Positions 9,156-19,441 of a stretch of DNA of 64,000 nucleotides are shown in pieces. The DNA is from an uncultured Pedobacter sp. (GTDB lineage: Bacteria > Bacteroidota > Bacteroidia > Sphingobacteriales > Sphingobacteriaceae). The stretch covers positions 248,001 to 312,000 of the forward strand of contig NZ_CAMLIG010000003.1 in NCBI RefSeq assembly GCF_946480185.1, read 5' to 3'. The notes beneath the pieces were generated by a model. The model saw only the letters and a program-made list of their open reading frames with translations. It did no database searches and had not been told where the DNA came from. The number at the start of each line of letters is the position of its first letter. The first letter of the stretch is position 1. The position numbers and the translations under genes were made by a program.

Positions 9156-9479
9156 TCACCAGAATTTGAACCATGGCTTTTTAAAGCCAATCAGAATATG
9201 ATCTTTCTCTGTTTTTACCGGATAATTTTTAAGATAATCTCCCTGGCCACTTGCCCCTCTCCCACTTTTAAGGTTATAACTGTATCTATGAATTGGGCAA
9301 ACCAGATAACCTTCTTTACACCAGCCGGCACTTAAATCTCCTCCGGCATGTGGACATTTACTGGTAAAAGCATAAAAGGTGTTGTTATCTTTTACCAAAA
9401 CAATTCGTTTGCCTTTTATTGAAACCAATTGTACATCTGCACTGCTTAAAGATGATATGGCTATTGCAACCCACTCCAT
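9156..9479 (-). CDS. Rieske 2Fe-2S ferredoxin-like protein
   Basis: This small cytosolic Rieske protein has the ligands C42 and H44 (KCPHAGG) and C61 and H64 (CPIHRYSY). Spacing of 16 residues between the two pairs is normal for Rieske domains. It has no membrane segment and no oxygenase domain, so it resembles the ferredoxin subunit of a nitrite reductase or dioxygenase but stands without either. It is 3 bases downstream of the DUF1905/YdeI gene on the same strand and so probably shares its transcript. Its redox partner is unknown. Confidence 0.85.
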   Translation of the reverse strand: MEWVAIAISSLSSADVQLVSIKGKRIVLVKDNNTFYAFTSKCPHAGGDLSAGWCKEGYLVCPIHRYSYNLKSGRGASGQGDYLKNYPVKTEKDHILIGFKKPWFKFW

Positions 9480-9482
9480 ACT

Positions 9483-9992
9483 TTATTTTTTTGATTTGTT
9501 GTACCGTACCATTTCTCCAAAATTCATTTTAAGTTCCATTGCTTCCAACGTTTGTGCAATGCGCTTAACCCGAGTTGTATCTGTTTTGGCTGCATTTATC
9601 CAATTGAAATAATAATTTTGATGAGACATTGGTAAAGTGCAGAACTGTTGAAATGTGCCTTCAACATCTTTTAAACAGGTTTTTAAATCTTCGGGCATTT
9701 CAATTTTGAAGTCTTTGTCTTCTGCTATTTCAAGTGCAACTGTAGCGCCTTTTCTCTTCCCAATCCTTTTCTGCAATTCCTTTTTTAAGGGCAAAATAAA
9801 ATTTCCCTCACCCATGGGCGCCAGCGCAATTCCCGAGAAAGCGACCCGATCAATTAAGCCTTTTACCCTAAAACTCACTTTGCAATTAGGCTTTAATTCG
9901 TTCGCAATTTCTTGCGAAATATCCAGATAGGTCCAACCTGTTTTTTCTCCTTTCTCGCCAAATTGCTCAATTATTGCGTTTATTTTTATCAT
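9483..9992 (-). CDS. DUF1905 / YdeI (OmpD-associated) two-domain protein
   Basis: The N-terminal ~95 residues fit the DUF1905 beta barrel (FGEKGEKTGWTYLDI, FRVKGLIDRVAFSG, LPLKKELQKRIGK). The C-terminal ~70 residues fit the YdeI/OmdA helical domain, with the tryptophan and RVKRIAQTLEAM segment typical of it. The two-domain arrangement is common in Bacteroidota. The molecular role is not established; YdeI was linked to antimicrobial-peptide resistance in enterobacteria, and that should not be transferred with confidence. Confidence 0.75.
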   Translation of the reverse strand: MIKINAIIEQFGEKGEKTGWTYLDISQEIANELKPNCKVSFRVKGLIDRVAFSGIALAPMGEGNFILPLKKELQKRIGKRKGATVALEIAEDKDFKIEMPEDLKTCLKDVEGTFQQFCTLPMSHQNYYFNWINAAKTDTTRVKRIAQTLEAMELKMNFGEMVRYNKSKK

Positions 9993-10020
9993 TAAGGAAA
10001 TATAGCAAAAAAGTAGTGAG

Positions 10021-10076
10021 TATTGAGTAATGCGTATTGAGTAGTGCGTATTGAGTAGTGCGTATTGAGTAGAAGT
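10021..10076. repeat. Short tandem repeat, 14-bp unit, about four copies
   Basis: The unit TATTGAGTAGTGCG repeats four times, with one base change in the first copy (TAATGCG) and an altered end in the last. It lies in the 109-base gap between the PAP2 and DUF1905/YdeI genes. Confidence 0.85.
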
Positions 10077-10101
10077 TACGATTTAATAAATTTTAATTAA
10101 A

Positions 10102-10920
10102 CTAGTTTTTGAACTTGTAGGTTAAACCCATCCCTTGATAGTTAAAACCTAATACTGGACTTACAGACAAGTTGGTGGTGTTGGATTTTTTATGCAATTG
10201 CGGAATTAAAATTCCACAAGCGGCACCAACCCCATAACCTAATAAATTATCGCTTAAAAAATGCTTTCCGGCTTTTAACCTCATGTAACCAACAGATGCA
10301 GGGACAATTGCAGCGGCAGCCCAAACATAAGGTTTCAGTTTTGAATCCGGATTGAAATCGCTGAACACCTTAGCTGCAAAAAATGTAGCTGCTGCAGTTG
10401 CAGTGGTATGCCCTGCAAAAAAGGAGCGCTGCTCATCTTTTGCCTGGCGTTCTGCAACCGGTAAAGAAGCATTATAAACCAGCGGACGGCTACGCTGAAC
10501 CAAGCCTGCGGCAATGGTAAAAGATGCTGCGGCTGCAGACATAGTTTCCACAAACATTACAGAAATTTGTCCGTAATGCGATCTTTGATTTTTATCAACC
10601 AAAGCTACAATTGGTGCAACCGCAAACGAAGCGTAAAAAGGAATATAGCTATCTTTATCTGCTTGTTTAGAATAGTAACCTGCAGAAAATCTGTCCATAA
10701 AAAAGACATCATTTTTAGATTTATTCATCACTTCCAGAGGCGTTAACTCGCTTTTATTTTTTATCAGGGTTAAACCCAAATAGCTTAAACCTAAACCTGC
10801 GGCAACAGCGGGTCCATCGTACTTAAAACTGGTTTCGTAAGGAGATGCTGACTGGGCAAATAATGTATTAATGGTAAATAAGGAAATTATTAAAATGGGT
10901 AAGTATTTAGCTTTTTTCAT
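10102..10920 (-). CDS. PAP2-family phosphatase, exported
   Basis: This is a phosphatidic-acid-phosphatase type 2 protein. After a signal peptide (residues 1-22, ending LFAQ) the three PAP2 motifs are present: R145-P146 in QRSRPL, SFFAGHT at 166-172 in place of the usual PSGH, and R214, H220 and D224 in RLKAGKHFLSD. It may act on lipid or isoprenoid phosphates such as undecaprenyl pyrophosphate. The C-terminus ends in a strand-rich segment (LGFNYQGMGLTYKF), which suggests association with the outer membrane. Similar proteins of Bacteroidota stand alone, as here. Confidence 0.85.
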   Translation of the reverse strand: MKKAKYLPILIISLFTINTLFAQSASPYETSFKYDGPAVAAGLGLSYLGLTLIKNKSELTPLEVMNKSKNDVFFMDRFSAGYYSKQADKDSYIPFYASFAVAPIVALVDKNQRSHYGQISVMFVETMSAAAASFTIAAGLVQRSRPLVYNASLPVAERQAKDEQRSFFAGHTTATAAATFFAAKVFSDFNPDSKLKPYVWAAAAIVPASVGYMRLKAGKHFLSDNLLGYGVGAACGILIPQLHKKSNTTNLSVSPVLGFNYQGMGLTYKFKN

Positions 10921-11014
10921 ATTGCTGTTTTAAATGATTTACATTTTAAACATGCTATTCAATTCCTTTGCCAAGAATTATTTTAGGGATAAGTATTTGT
11001 AAATAAAATTCTAG

Positions 11015-11602
11015 CTAGCTCAAATTCCGTTCTTTAAACCAAACGGAATCCGGTTTTGCAGAGAACTTATTCATGGCTTCGAGCATTTTTACCGGCGACG
11101 ATTCATTAATTACCAAATCTCTGTTGATAGGTTTAAGGAATTTCTGCTCTACCATTACATCCATCTGTTTAAACAGAAAATCATAAAAACCATTGAAATT
11201 TAAAACGCCTATTGCTTTTTGGTGCAAACCCAGCTGAAGCCAAGTTAAAACTTCAAAAAATTCTTCCAAGGTTCCAAATCCGCCCGGAAGAATTAAAAAT
11301 GCATCAGCAATATCAGCCATTTTTTGCTTGCGCTGATGCATATTTTCCGTTACAATCATTTCTGTTAATCCTGTATGGCCAACTTCTTTATCCATTAAAA
11401 ACTGAGGAATCACACCAATAGCTTCTCCCCCATTTCTCAAAACTGCATCGGCAATTAAGCCCATTACGCCCACACTTCCGCCACCAAAAACCAGTTTAAT
11501 ATCGTTTTTAACCATTAATAAAGCTAAATCATCGATGGTAGATTTTAAAGCTTCGTCTCCGTTGAAGTTAGCTCCACAGTAAACACATATTGATTTTATC
11601 AT
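11015..11602 (-). CDS. LOG-family nucleoside monophosphate phosphoribohydrolase
   Basis: This is a Rossmann-fold protein of the LOG family (TIGR00730), often misnamed lysine decarboxylase. The hallmark PGGFGTLEE is at residues 106-114, preceded by MHQRKQKM (R91, K92), and GGGSVGVMG lies near residue 41. Members split nucleoside 5'-monophosphates, including cytokinin precursors, into base and ribose 5-phosphate. The length of 195 aa is normal. It lies 4 bases after the aldo/keto reductase stop on the same strand, so the two probably form an operon. Confidence 0.9.
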   Translation of the reverse strand: MIKSICVYCGANFNGDEALKSTIDDLALLMVKNDIKLVFGGGSVGVMGLIADAVLRNGGEAIGVIPQFLMDKEVGHTGLTEMIVTENMHQRKQKMADIADAFLILPGGFGTLEEFFEVLTWLQLGLHQKAIGVLNFNGFYDFLFKQMDVMVEQKFLKPINRDLVINESSPVKMLEAMNKFSAKPDSVWFKERNLS

Positions 11603-11606
11603 TTGG

Positions 11607-12503
11607 TTACTGTTTTAACATTCGGGTGCTGTTGTAAAGGTTGTGCCAGTCCTGGCGGTCAAGCTCAATATCAAAAGCGGCAACAATATTTTTTATTCTG
11701 TTTTGGTTTCTTGTACCAATTAACGGAAGCGCACCCAGCTTTAAGAGCCAAGCAACTGCAATTGATTCTAATGTGGTATTATATTTTTGCGCCAAAACGT
11801 CCAGTTTTTCGCGGATGACTACTTCTGATAAATCCATACCTACGGCAATTCTGCCTTCGGCTAAAGGAGCCAAAGCAAAAGGGCGCATGTATTTTTGCTT
11901 CATGTAATCTATCTGTCCGTTTTCTAAAGCACTGGTATTTAACAGGTTTAACTCCACATGATTGGTAACTATGGGCAGTTTAAGATAGGATGACAATAGC
12001 TGATGCTGGAAAACATTAAAGTTGCTTAAGCCTACAGTTTTAATTTTCCCTTCTTGTTTTAACTTTAAAAGTTCGGCAGCTGTTTCCTCCAAATCTGCGG
12101 TTGGATCCAAGTTGTTTAACAAAAAAACATCAACATAATCTGTTTTCAGGTTTTGTAGCGACTGGTGCAAACTGGTTCTGATATGCTGTGTAGAGCAGTC
12201 TAAATAACGTGTTTTTATATTTGGCCTTAAAGGATGAGGTTCGCATAAGCCGGCTTTGGTGAATAAAACAATGTCTTCTCTCTTTACCGAACTATTTTGC
12301 CAAACTTTACCAAACTCTTCCTCGCATCTATAGTTTCCATAAATATCTGCATGATCAAAAGTGTTGATTCCTAAATCAATACAAAAATTAAAAATTTCTT
12401 CCATCTTTTGCGGAAGGTCATTCTCTAAATCATTCCATCTGTAAAAACCGTAAACGGCTGGGGAAACTTTTGGACCTGCATCACTTAAATAAATAGGCTT
12501 CAT
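11607..12503 (-). CDS. Aldo/keto reductase-family protein lacking the catalytic histidine
   Basis: The TIM-barrel pattern of YdhF-like aldo/keto reductases is clear: FDHADIYG (D50, Y55), FTKAGLCEPH (K83) and GLSNFNVFQHQLL. Three of the four catalytic residues are kept. The fourth, the histidine of the usual LLIHRPDP segment, is replaced: here the sequence reads FLLNNLDP with N130 at that place. The codons AAC AAC are unambiguous. The protein may have reduced activity, a changed substrate, or a non-enzymatic role. It is followed after 4 bases by the LOG gene. Confidence 0.85.
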   Translation of the reverse strand: MKPIYLSDAGPKVSPAVYGFYRWNDLENDLPQKMEEIFNFCIDLGINTFDHADIYGNYRCEEEFGKVWQNSSVKREDIVLFTKAGLCEPHPLRPNIKTRYLDCSTQHIRTSLHQSLQNLKTDYVDVFLLNNLDPTADLEETAAELLKLKQEGKIKTVGLSNFNVFQHQLLSSYLKLPIVTNHVELNLLNTSALENGQIDYMKQKYMRPFALAPLAEGRIAVGMDLSEVVIREKLDVLAQKYNTTLESIAVAWLLKLGALPLIGTRNQNRIKNIVAAFDIELDRQDWHNLYNSTRMLKQ

Positions 12504-12657
12504 TTTGTTATATTATATTTTGGATTTAATATCGATCTAAATTTAAGACTTTAGTGATGAAAAAATATCAACAGTTTATATTTAAAATCAATTTTCTATA
12601 AAAAGACTCGGCAAAAAGTATCTTGAAGCGCTCTTAACAATTGTTTAAACCGCATTT

Positions 12658-15567
12658 TTATTTTAATAAACCATCAAACGTAATAGCTACATAATACAAA
12701 CCGCCCAAGGTTGGTCCGCCGGCATATTGCACATATTTTGTATTGAGGATGTTGGTACCGCCGGCTTTAATACTTGCTTTTGCCTGAGGTACTTTGTAAG
12801 TAACCTGTGCATCAAACGTATTGAAAGCTTTCACCTCGCCGTTAACCAGTGGACTTTCCCATAAGAAAGCATCCTGCCATTTCCAAACGATATTAAATCC
12901 AAGGTTTTTCGCAATTTCTCTGTTTCCAAAAGATAAGTTTGTAGCCCAATTTGGCGTGTTAAAACCCGTTACAAAAACATCTGCCTGCTTATTTTTTGAT
13001 ATGGTATTGTAACTTACGCTTCCGGCAACGGTGTATTTTTGATAAAAATTAAAAGTTAAGCCCAAAGAAGAGCCATAATTATTGTATTTGTTTTTGGCAT
13101 TGGTATAAACGCGGTACCTGGTTTGTTGCTTATCGCGATTTGCCCTGATCATTGCGTAAACTGCTTCATCAGACCCAACTTTCACTTGTTGACCAAAACC
13201 TGTAGTATAAGGAACAGAAACTTCTACCTGACCTAAAAAACCATCATATTGGTTTAAGTAAGCATCTACATCTACCACTAATTTATTATCAAGCAATACA
13301 CTTTTATAACCTGCTTCTAAAGAGTTGATGCGCTCTGGCCTGGTGGCAGAAAGATTGGTAACTTGTAATAAATCCCTGTTTTTTAAAGCAGCCTGTTGTG
13401 GCGTTAAACCTTTGGCTACATCAGCGTTTAAAGCGGCATTAAAAACATCGCTTGACGCTAAAGTATATGAATTATCCAAATAATTTAAGCCGTTATTAAT
13501 GTAAGAAAGACCACCAACCCGTCTTACGTTTCCGTTATTTACAAAAGATAATGCTTCAAATAAGGCTGGAAACCTGTATCCGTTTTGTACGGAAACCCTG
13601 AAATTGTGACGTTCTGCAAGGGTATAAACTGCCGCAAATCTTGGGTTCAACTTGGCCTGAAACTCCGGGTTATAATCCAATCTTAAAGACCCAAACAGTT
13701 TTAATTTCTCTTCAAAAAATGTTTTGGTAGCTTGTGCAAAGCCCCCAAACTTTTTATAATAAACATCTTTTCCAAAAGTACCATCCGCTAAAGGCGTGTT
13801 TCTATCGGCTACCGGTCTTGAAAAATCCACGAAATTATTTCCGTCCGGTATTACATCGTAAATCCTAGCATCGGCACCCACCAATAAATCAAAGTATTTT
13901 ACTTTATCAGATAAATCCCACTGGGCATCTGTATGGTAAGTTCTACTTCTCTGGTTTAACGCTGCTCCGCCGGTTTGTGGCGCTCCGGCAATCACCGCCC
14001 CGTTATCCCAATTATTTATCCCGATAATGGTTTTCTTTAATTGGTCAAATGCGGCCGTACCTGGTTCAACCCTACTGGCATCAGCAGCTGCCCGTCCAAT
14101 TTTTAAAGCATCCACTAAAGGTGTTCCGTTATTCAAAGCATTTTGTAAAGCTGTTTTATACTTTGCTCCCCAAACCGCATTTGTTCCGCCACTGGTAATT
14201 TCTAAATTATCTACCAAAGGTTTAATGTTATAAGAATCTCCGGTGTTTTCGATAGAAACGTACGATTTAACAAAATAATTTGTTCCTTTTAACTCCAGTT
14301 TATGGTTTTGTACGGTCACATTATCCATCTGGATTTTATTGCCTCGCTGAAAAAGACCATCTAACTTACCATAACGATAACTGTAAGAAAGTTCGGCGTG
14401 GTCATTAAAACGGTAATGCAGAGCGGCATCAAATTTTAAATTATCAACCTTTGGGTTGGTTACATCTTTTTCCCAATAGCCGGTTCTTCGCACCAAAATA
14501 CTTTGGCTTCCGGTTTTACCGGGAATATTTAATCCGCTAAGGGTAACCGCATTACTTCCATTATCATCGCCATATTTGTTCCAAGCATCATACGCTGGGT
14601 TATCAGCATCTGCATTCAACTCCGGAAAATTAGGATTTGCAGTGTTTAACTTATTAGGGTTCTGATTGGTTGTTGTATTTGATAACCAGTCTGTTCCTCG
14701 CAAATAATCAAAATTAACCTTAAAAGCCACTTTATTGTTGAAAGCCTTGGCATACCTGATTGCTGTTTCTGTAAGTCCACTTAAATCTCTGCCGGTTCCA
14801 CCGCCAACATGGTTTAGCCCTGTTTTTTGATAAACGCTTAATCCTTGGTAATAAAATGGGCTTTTTGTTAACAAGTTGGCCATTCCGTTAATGGCATTCA
14901 TTCCGTACAAAGCAGATGCTGCCCCCGGAGTAATTTCTACGCTGGCAATATCCAGTTCTGTTGGACCAATTGCATTTCCTAGCGGAACGCCCAGGGTTGC
15001 GGCCTGCATATCCACACCGTCCACCAATTGTACAAAACGGAAGTTATTTGGAATGTTAAATCCTCTGGTATTGGGCACTTTAAAAGTTAAACTGGAGGTG
15101 GTCATTTGTACCCCTTTAACGTTTTCCAAGGCATCATAAAAACTGGGGGCTGGTGATTCGCGAATTGCCCGGATATCTAATTTTTCAATGGCTACCGGAG
15201 ATTTGAGGATATTTTCTTCAACACGTGAAGCAGTAACTACAACCTCTTGCCCTAATTGAGACTGCGTAACCAAAGCGATCTTTAAATCAGAACCAGGACC
15301 TTTCACCTGAAATTCCTGAGGTTTAAAGCCTAAACTAGTTACCACCAAAGTAAAAGGATAAACCGCTTTTGTTTTTAACTGAAATTTTCCGTTAGCATCT
15401 GTGGATGTTCCGTTAACTGTATTTTTTATGGTAATGCTAGCTCCGGGCAACGGAAGCTGGTCGTCCTGATTGACAATAGTGCCCGAAAGGATGATAAAAT
15501 TGTTTCCTTGTGCTTTTGCACCAAAGGCTATAAGAATGATAAAGATTGTATAATAAATAGGTTTCAT
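12658..15567 (-). CDS. TonB-dependent receptor with carboxypeptidase-like N-terminal domain
   Basis: This is a 969-aa outer-membrane receptor. It has a signal peptide (residues 1-19), a CarboxypepD_reg-like domain (about 25-110, with GASITIKNTVNG and GKFQLKT), a TonB box EVVVTASR near 108-115, a plug with a YGMNAINGMANLL motif and a 22-strand type barrel ending in DGLLK. No SusD partner follows. It is divergent from an Rrf2 regulator whose cysteine pattern is like those near sulfur assimilation genes, and an operator-like palindrome lies over its proposed start of transcription. A sulfur-containing substrate is possible but not shown. Confidence 0.9.
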   Translation of the reverse strand: MKPIYYTIFIILIAFGAKAQGNNFIILSGTIVNQDDQLPLPGASITIKNTVNGTSTDANGKFQLKTKAVYPFTLVVTSLGFKPQEFQVKGPGSDLKIALVTQSQLGQEVVVTASRVEENILKSPVAIEKLDIRAIRESPAPSFYDALENVKGVQMTTSSLTFKVPNTRGFNIPNNFRFVQLVDGVDMQAATLGVPLGNAIGPTELDIASVEITPGAASALYGMNAINGMANLLTKSPFYYQGLSVYQKTGLNHVGGGTGRDLSGLTETAIRYAKAFNNKVAFKVNFDYLRGTDWLSNTTTNQNPNKLNTANPNFPELNADADNPAYDAWNKYGDDNGSNAVTLSGLNIPGKTGSQSILVRRTGYWEKDVTNPKVDNLKFDAALHYRFNDHAELSYSYRYGKLDGLFQRGNKIQMDNVTVQNHKLELKGTNYFVKSYVSIENTGDSYNIKPLVDNLEITSGGTNAVWGAKYKTALQNALNNGTPLVDALKIGRAAADASRVEPGTAAFDQLKKTIIGINNWDNGAVIAGAPQTGGAALNQRSRTYHTDAQWDLSDKVKYFDLLVGADARIYDVIPDGNNFVDFSRPVADRNTPLADGTFGKDVYYKKFGGFAQATKTFFEEKLKLFGSLRLDYNPEFQAKLNPRFAAVYTLAERHNFRVSVQNGYRFPALFEALSFVNNGNVRRVGGLSYINNGLNYLDNSYTLASSDVFNAALNADVAKGLTPQQAALKNRDLLQVTNLSATRPERINSLEAGYKSVLLDNKLVVDVDAYLNQYDGFLGQVEVSVPYTTGFGQQVKVGSDEAVYAMIRANRDKQQTRYRVYTNAKNKYNNYGSSLGLTFNFYQKYTVAGSVSYNTISKNKQADVFVTGFNTPNWATNLSFGNREIAKNLGFNIVWKWQDAFLWESPLVNGEVKAFNTFDAQVTYKVPQAKASIKAGGTNILNTKYVQYAGGPTLGGLYYVAITFDGLLK

Positions 15568-15696
15568 TTTTATTTTTAAAGATTTGATATTCTGTTTTTA
15601 ATCATGTTTATGAAAATTCATGATCAACAACATCGGCAATCAAAATACCGGTTACGCTTGATGGAAAAATTATTCTTAAACCTCATTTTTTAATAA

Positions 15697-15713
15697 TCTA
15701 CTAAACTAGTCGA
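15697..15713. promoter_or_regulatory. Operator candidate between TonB receptor and Rrf2 gene
   Basis: TCTACTA-AAC-TAGTCGA is an inverted repeat with 6 of 7 matching positions and a 3-base centre. It follows directly after the proposed -7 box of the receptor gene, so a bound protein would cover the transcription start. Confidence 0.5.
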
Positions 15714-15749
15714 CAATTATACGAAGATATTTTTAAATAAAACACAAAA
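15714..15749 (-). promoter_or_regulatory. Candidate promoter of the TonB receptor gene
   Basis: On the minus strand TTTTG (15749-15745) and TATAATTG (15721-15714) are 23 bases apart. The -7 box has one mismatch to TAnnTTTG. The rest of the 308-base gap shows no gene. Confidence 0.4.
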
Positions 15750-15876
15750 TCTACCGATTATATAGATTATTGTAAAGTAAGAATACAATATTTACTTCAA
15801 AATATTGATTGTCAGTTAATTAATATCAAGAATAAAAAAATGAATAAAAGATGTTATTTTTGATAAAAAATAAGCA

Positions 15877-16323
15877 TTGCTTACCAAAAAAACAAAATAC
15901 GCCATTAAAGCGCTAATTGCATTAGCGAGAAGTAAAGACAACAAGCCGATGCTGATTGCTGAAATAGCCACACAGGAAGGTTTGCCCAAAAGATTTTTAG
16001 AATCTATTTTATTGGATTTAAAACGGTCAAAAATTTTGAACAGCAAAATGGGATCTGGCGGTGGCTATTTTTTAATGCAGCCCTCATCCGAAATTAAAGT
16101 TTTGGAAATCATAAGAATTTTAGATGGCCCTATTGCCCTGTTGCCCTGTGTAAGTTTAAATTTTTACCAGCGTTGCGAGGAATGTAAAGACGAAGTTACT
16201 TGTAGTATTAGAAAAATGATGCAGGAAGTTAGGGACGCTTCTATCAATATTTTAGGAAATTCTAGTATTTTGGATTTGATGGAGCAAGAGCAGGAAATGG
16301 TGGATAAAAAAAATAGCCCGTAA
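15877..16323 (+). CDS. Rrf2-family regulator, cysteine-metabolism type
   Basis: The protein starts MLTKKTKYAIKALIAL from a TTG, which is the normal family N-terminus, so the TTG is kept. The wing reads GSGGGYFLM. Cysteines at 91, 100, 103 and 109 (PCVS...RCEECKDEVTC) form a pattern I associate with Bacteroidota Rrf2 proteins near sulfate and cysteine genes. The last residues and the stop codon come from a palindromic repeat (16310-16366), so the original C-terminus may have been altered by its arrival. It probably regulates the divergent TonB receptor, which is inference. Confidence 0.85.
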   Translation: MLTKKTKYAIKALIALARSKDNKPMLIAEIATQEGLPKRFLESILLDLKRSKILNSKMGSGGGYFLMQPSSEIKVLEIIRILDGPIALLPCVSLNFYQRCEECKDEVTCSIRKMMQEVRDASINILGNSSILDLMEQEQEMVDKKNSP

Positions 16324-16366
16324 ATATTTACGAGCCATTCCCTTGTGGTTGGTGTTATCACCAACC
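16310..16366. repeat. Palindromic repeat element, copy A
   Basis: It contains two hairpins: CGTAAATATTTACG and GGTTGGTG-TTAT-CACCAACC. It is an inverted copy of the element at 16396-16454. Its first part carries the stop codon of the Rrf2 gene. Confidence 0.75.
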
Positions 16367-16395
16367 TTTTCCGTCAACTTCTTTGGATTTTTTAT

Positions 16396-16454
16396 GGTGC
16401 GGTCATAACACCGACCACAAGAAAAATAGTCCGTAAATGCTTACGAACTATTTT
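16396..16454. repeat. Palindromic repeat element, copy B (inverted to A)
   Basis: The reverse complement lines up with copy A across about 57 bases with roughly three quarters or more identity. The shared blocks are AAAATAG, CGTAA, TTTACG, CTTGTGG and GGTGTTAT. Changes in one arm of the hairpins are often matched in the other. Confidence 0.75.
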
Positions 16455-16466
16455 ACTAATGAACTT

Positions 16467-16494
16467 TGTGGTGCGGTGATAACACCGACCACAG
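16467..16494. repeat. Palindromic repeat element, partial copy C
   Basis: It holds only the GGTCGGTG-type hairpin, with an 11-bp stem and one bulged base. The short motif TTACTAATGAA recurs three times between 16453 and 16527, beside this element. Confidence 0.7.
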
Positions 16495-16526
16495 GATAAA
16501 TTACTAATGAACTTCTTACTAATGAA

Positions 16527-18050
<1,524 letters not shown>

Positions 18051-18060
18051 TTATTTAGAA

Positions 18061-18103
18061 TAAAAATCAAAAGAAGACTTACGGCTTTTAAAAACCGTAA
18101 GTC
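18061..18103 (-). terminator. Terminator of the M16 peptidase operon
   Basis: A 9-bp stem GACTTACGG / CCGTAAGTC (18076-18084 with 18095-18103) with a 10-base loop is followed on the minus strand by a T-rich tract. It lies 8 bases after the downstream M16 gene. Confidence 0.75.
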
Positions 18104-18111
18104 ATGAAAAA

Positions 18112-19383
18112 TCACATCTTTCCTACTACAACTTTATAGAAAGAATGATAATCCCAGTATTTATTGGCTAAATTTTTAAGTTCTTGTGGCGTAATACTTT
18201 TTACTGTTTTAATATATCTATCGTAATAATCGTAACCTAAACCAAAGAAATGGATGTTTTTAAATTTATCAGCATGGCTAAAGGCATTCTCTAAACTGCC
18301 TAATAAACTGCCCATCATGTAGTTTTTGATGAGTCCTAATTCTTCATCGGCGATAAGCTCGGTTTTTAAAAGGTTGACTTCTTTTTCTATCTCTGTTAAA
18401 GTTGCTGAGGTAACATCCACGCCAACTTCTGTAGAAATAAAGAAATAACCGGCCTGCTGCAGTGATGCAATTCCGGAACCGATGCCATAAGTATAACCTT
18501 TATCCTCACGAATGTTCGCCATTAAACGGCTGCCGAAGTATCCGCCCAAAGCGGTATTTAAAATCTGCAAACCTATAAAATCTGGATGCGTACGGTTAAC
18601 CAAAGGAATACCAATCCGAATTGCCGACTGTAAAGCGTCCGGCTTTTCAACATAATTTAATTTATCGCCAGCGCTTTGAAAGTTCATATTAAAAGGAGGA
18701 ACTTTTGATGTGTTTTCCCAACCGCCAAAGAGTTCTTCAATTAAGGGTAAAGTACCGTTTTCTATCTTGCCAGAGATTACCATAGTACAGTTTGACGGAT
18801 GATAAACTTGTTGGTGATAAGCCAACAAATCTTCTCTTTTTACCTCGTCATAATCAGAAAGTTGTGTAGCGTATCCGTATAAACTATCGCCAAACAAAGC
18901 TTCGGTAAAAGCTCTTCTGGCTAAAACAGAATTTTTCTCTAAGCCTACTTTTAATTTCTGTTTTTGGTTGCGCAGTAAAGTTCCCAATTCCTTTTCGGGA
19001 AATATGGAGCCTGTGAGCATTTCCTTAATAATTGGCAGTGTTTCGGCTAAATATTTATTGAGGGAGTAAAGTGTTAATGAAGACTGATCGTGATTGTATT
19101 CTGTTTGAAAAAAAGCGCCATAATAATCAATTTTTGTGGCAATTTGAGCAGATGAAAGCGAATGAGTTCCCTCTGTAAGCATGCTATTGGTAATACCCGG
19201 AAGCAATGGTTTTTTAATATTCCACCCACGGTTTTGGAAAATAAACTCCACACGAACCAAGTTTTGCTCGCCTACATTGATTTCATAAACCGGTATTTTA
19301 TTAGCCAATTCATGCTTTTTCGCTTCTACAAAATTGATTTCCTCAACCTGCTTAAATTCTGGTTCTTGTATTCTGTTTAACAT
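18112..19383 (-). CDS. M16-family peptidase homologue, non-catalytic partner
   Basis: This protein has the two-lobed insulinase/pitrilysin architecture over 423 aa. The zinc motif HxxEH is missing: the matching place reads SMLTEGTHSLSS. The C-terminal half keeps GYTYGIGSG and the arginine-rich GSRLMANIREDKG segment typical of the substrate-binding lobe. Such proteins pair with a catalytic M16 subunit to form a closed chamber. The gene 58 bases upstream on the same strand encodes that catalytic subunit. Confidence 0.9.
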   Translation of the reverse strand: MLNRIQEPEFKQVEEINFVEAKKHELANKIPVYEINVGEQNLVRVEFIFQNRGWNIKKPLLPGITNSMLTEGTHSLSSAQIATKIDYYGAFFQTEYNHDQSSLTLYSLNKYLAETLPIIKEMLTGSIFPEKELGTLLRNQKQKLKVGLEKNSVLARRAFTEALFGDSLYGYATQLSDYDEVKREDLLAYHQQVYHPSNCTMVISGKIENGTLPLIEELFGGWENTSKVPPFNMNFQSAGDKLNYVEKPDALQSAIRIGIPLVNRTHPDFIGLQILNTALGGYFGSRLMANIREDKGYTYGIGSGIASLQQAGYFFISTEVGVDVTSATLTEIEKEVNLLKTELIADEELGLIKNYMMGSLLGSLENAFSHADKFKNIHFFGLGYDYYDRYIKTVKSITPQELKNLANKYWDYHSFYKVVVGKM

Positions 19384-19441
19384 GCTTATAAGTTAAAAGT
19401 AGAAAGTTTAAAGTGCGAATTATTAAGATTTATATCTTCTT

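Noticed and set aside
10021..10076. CRISPR array from the 14-bp repeats
   Set aside because: The repeats are directly adjacent without spacers, are too short and have no cas gene nearby.
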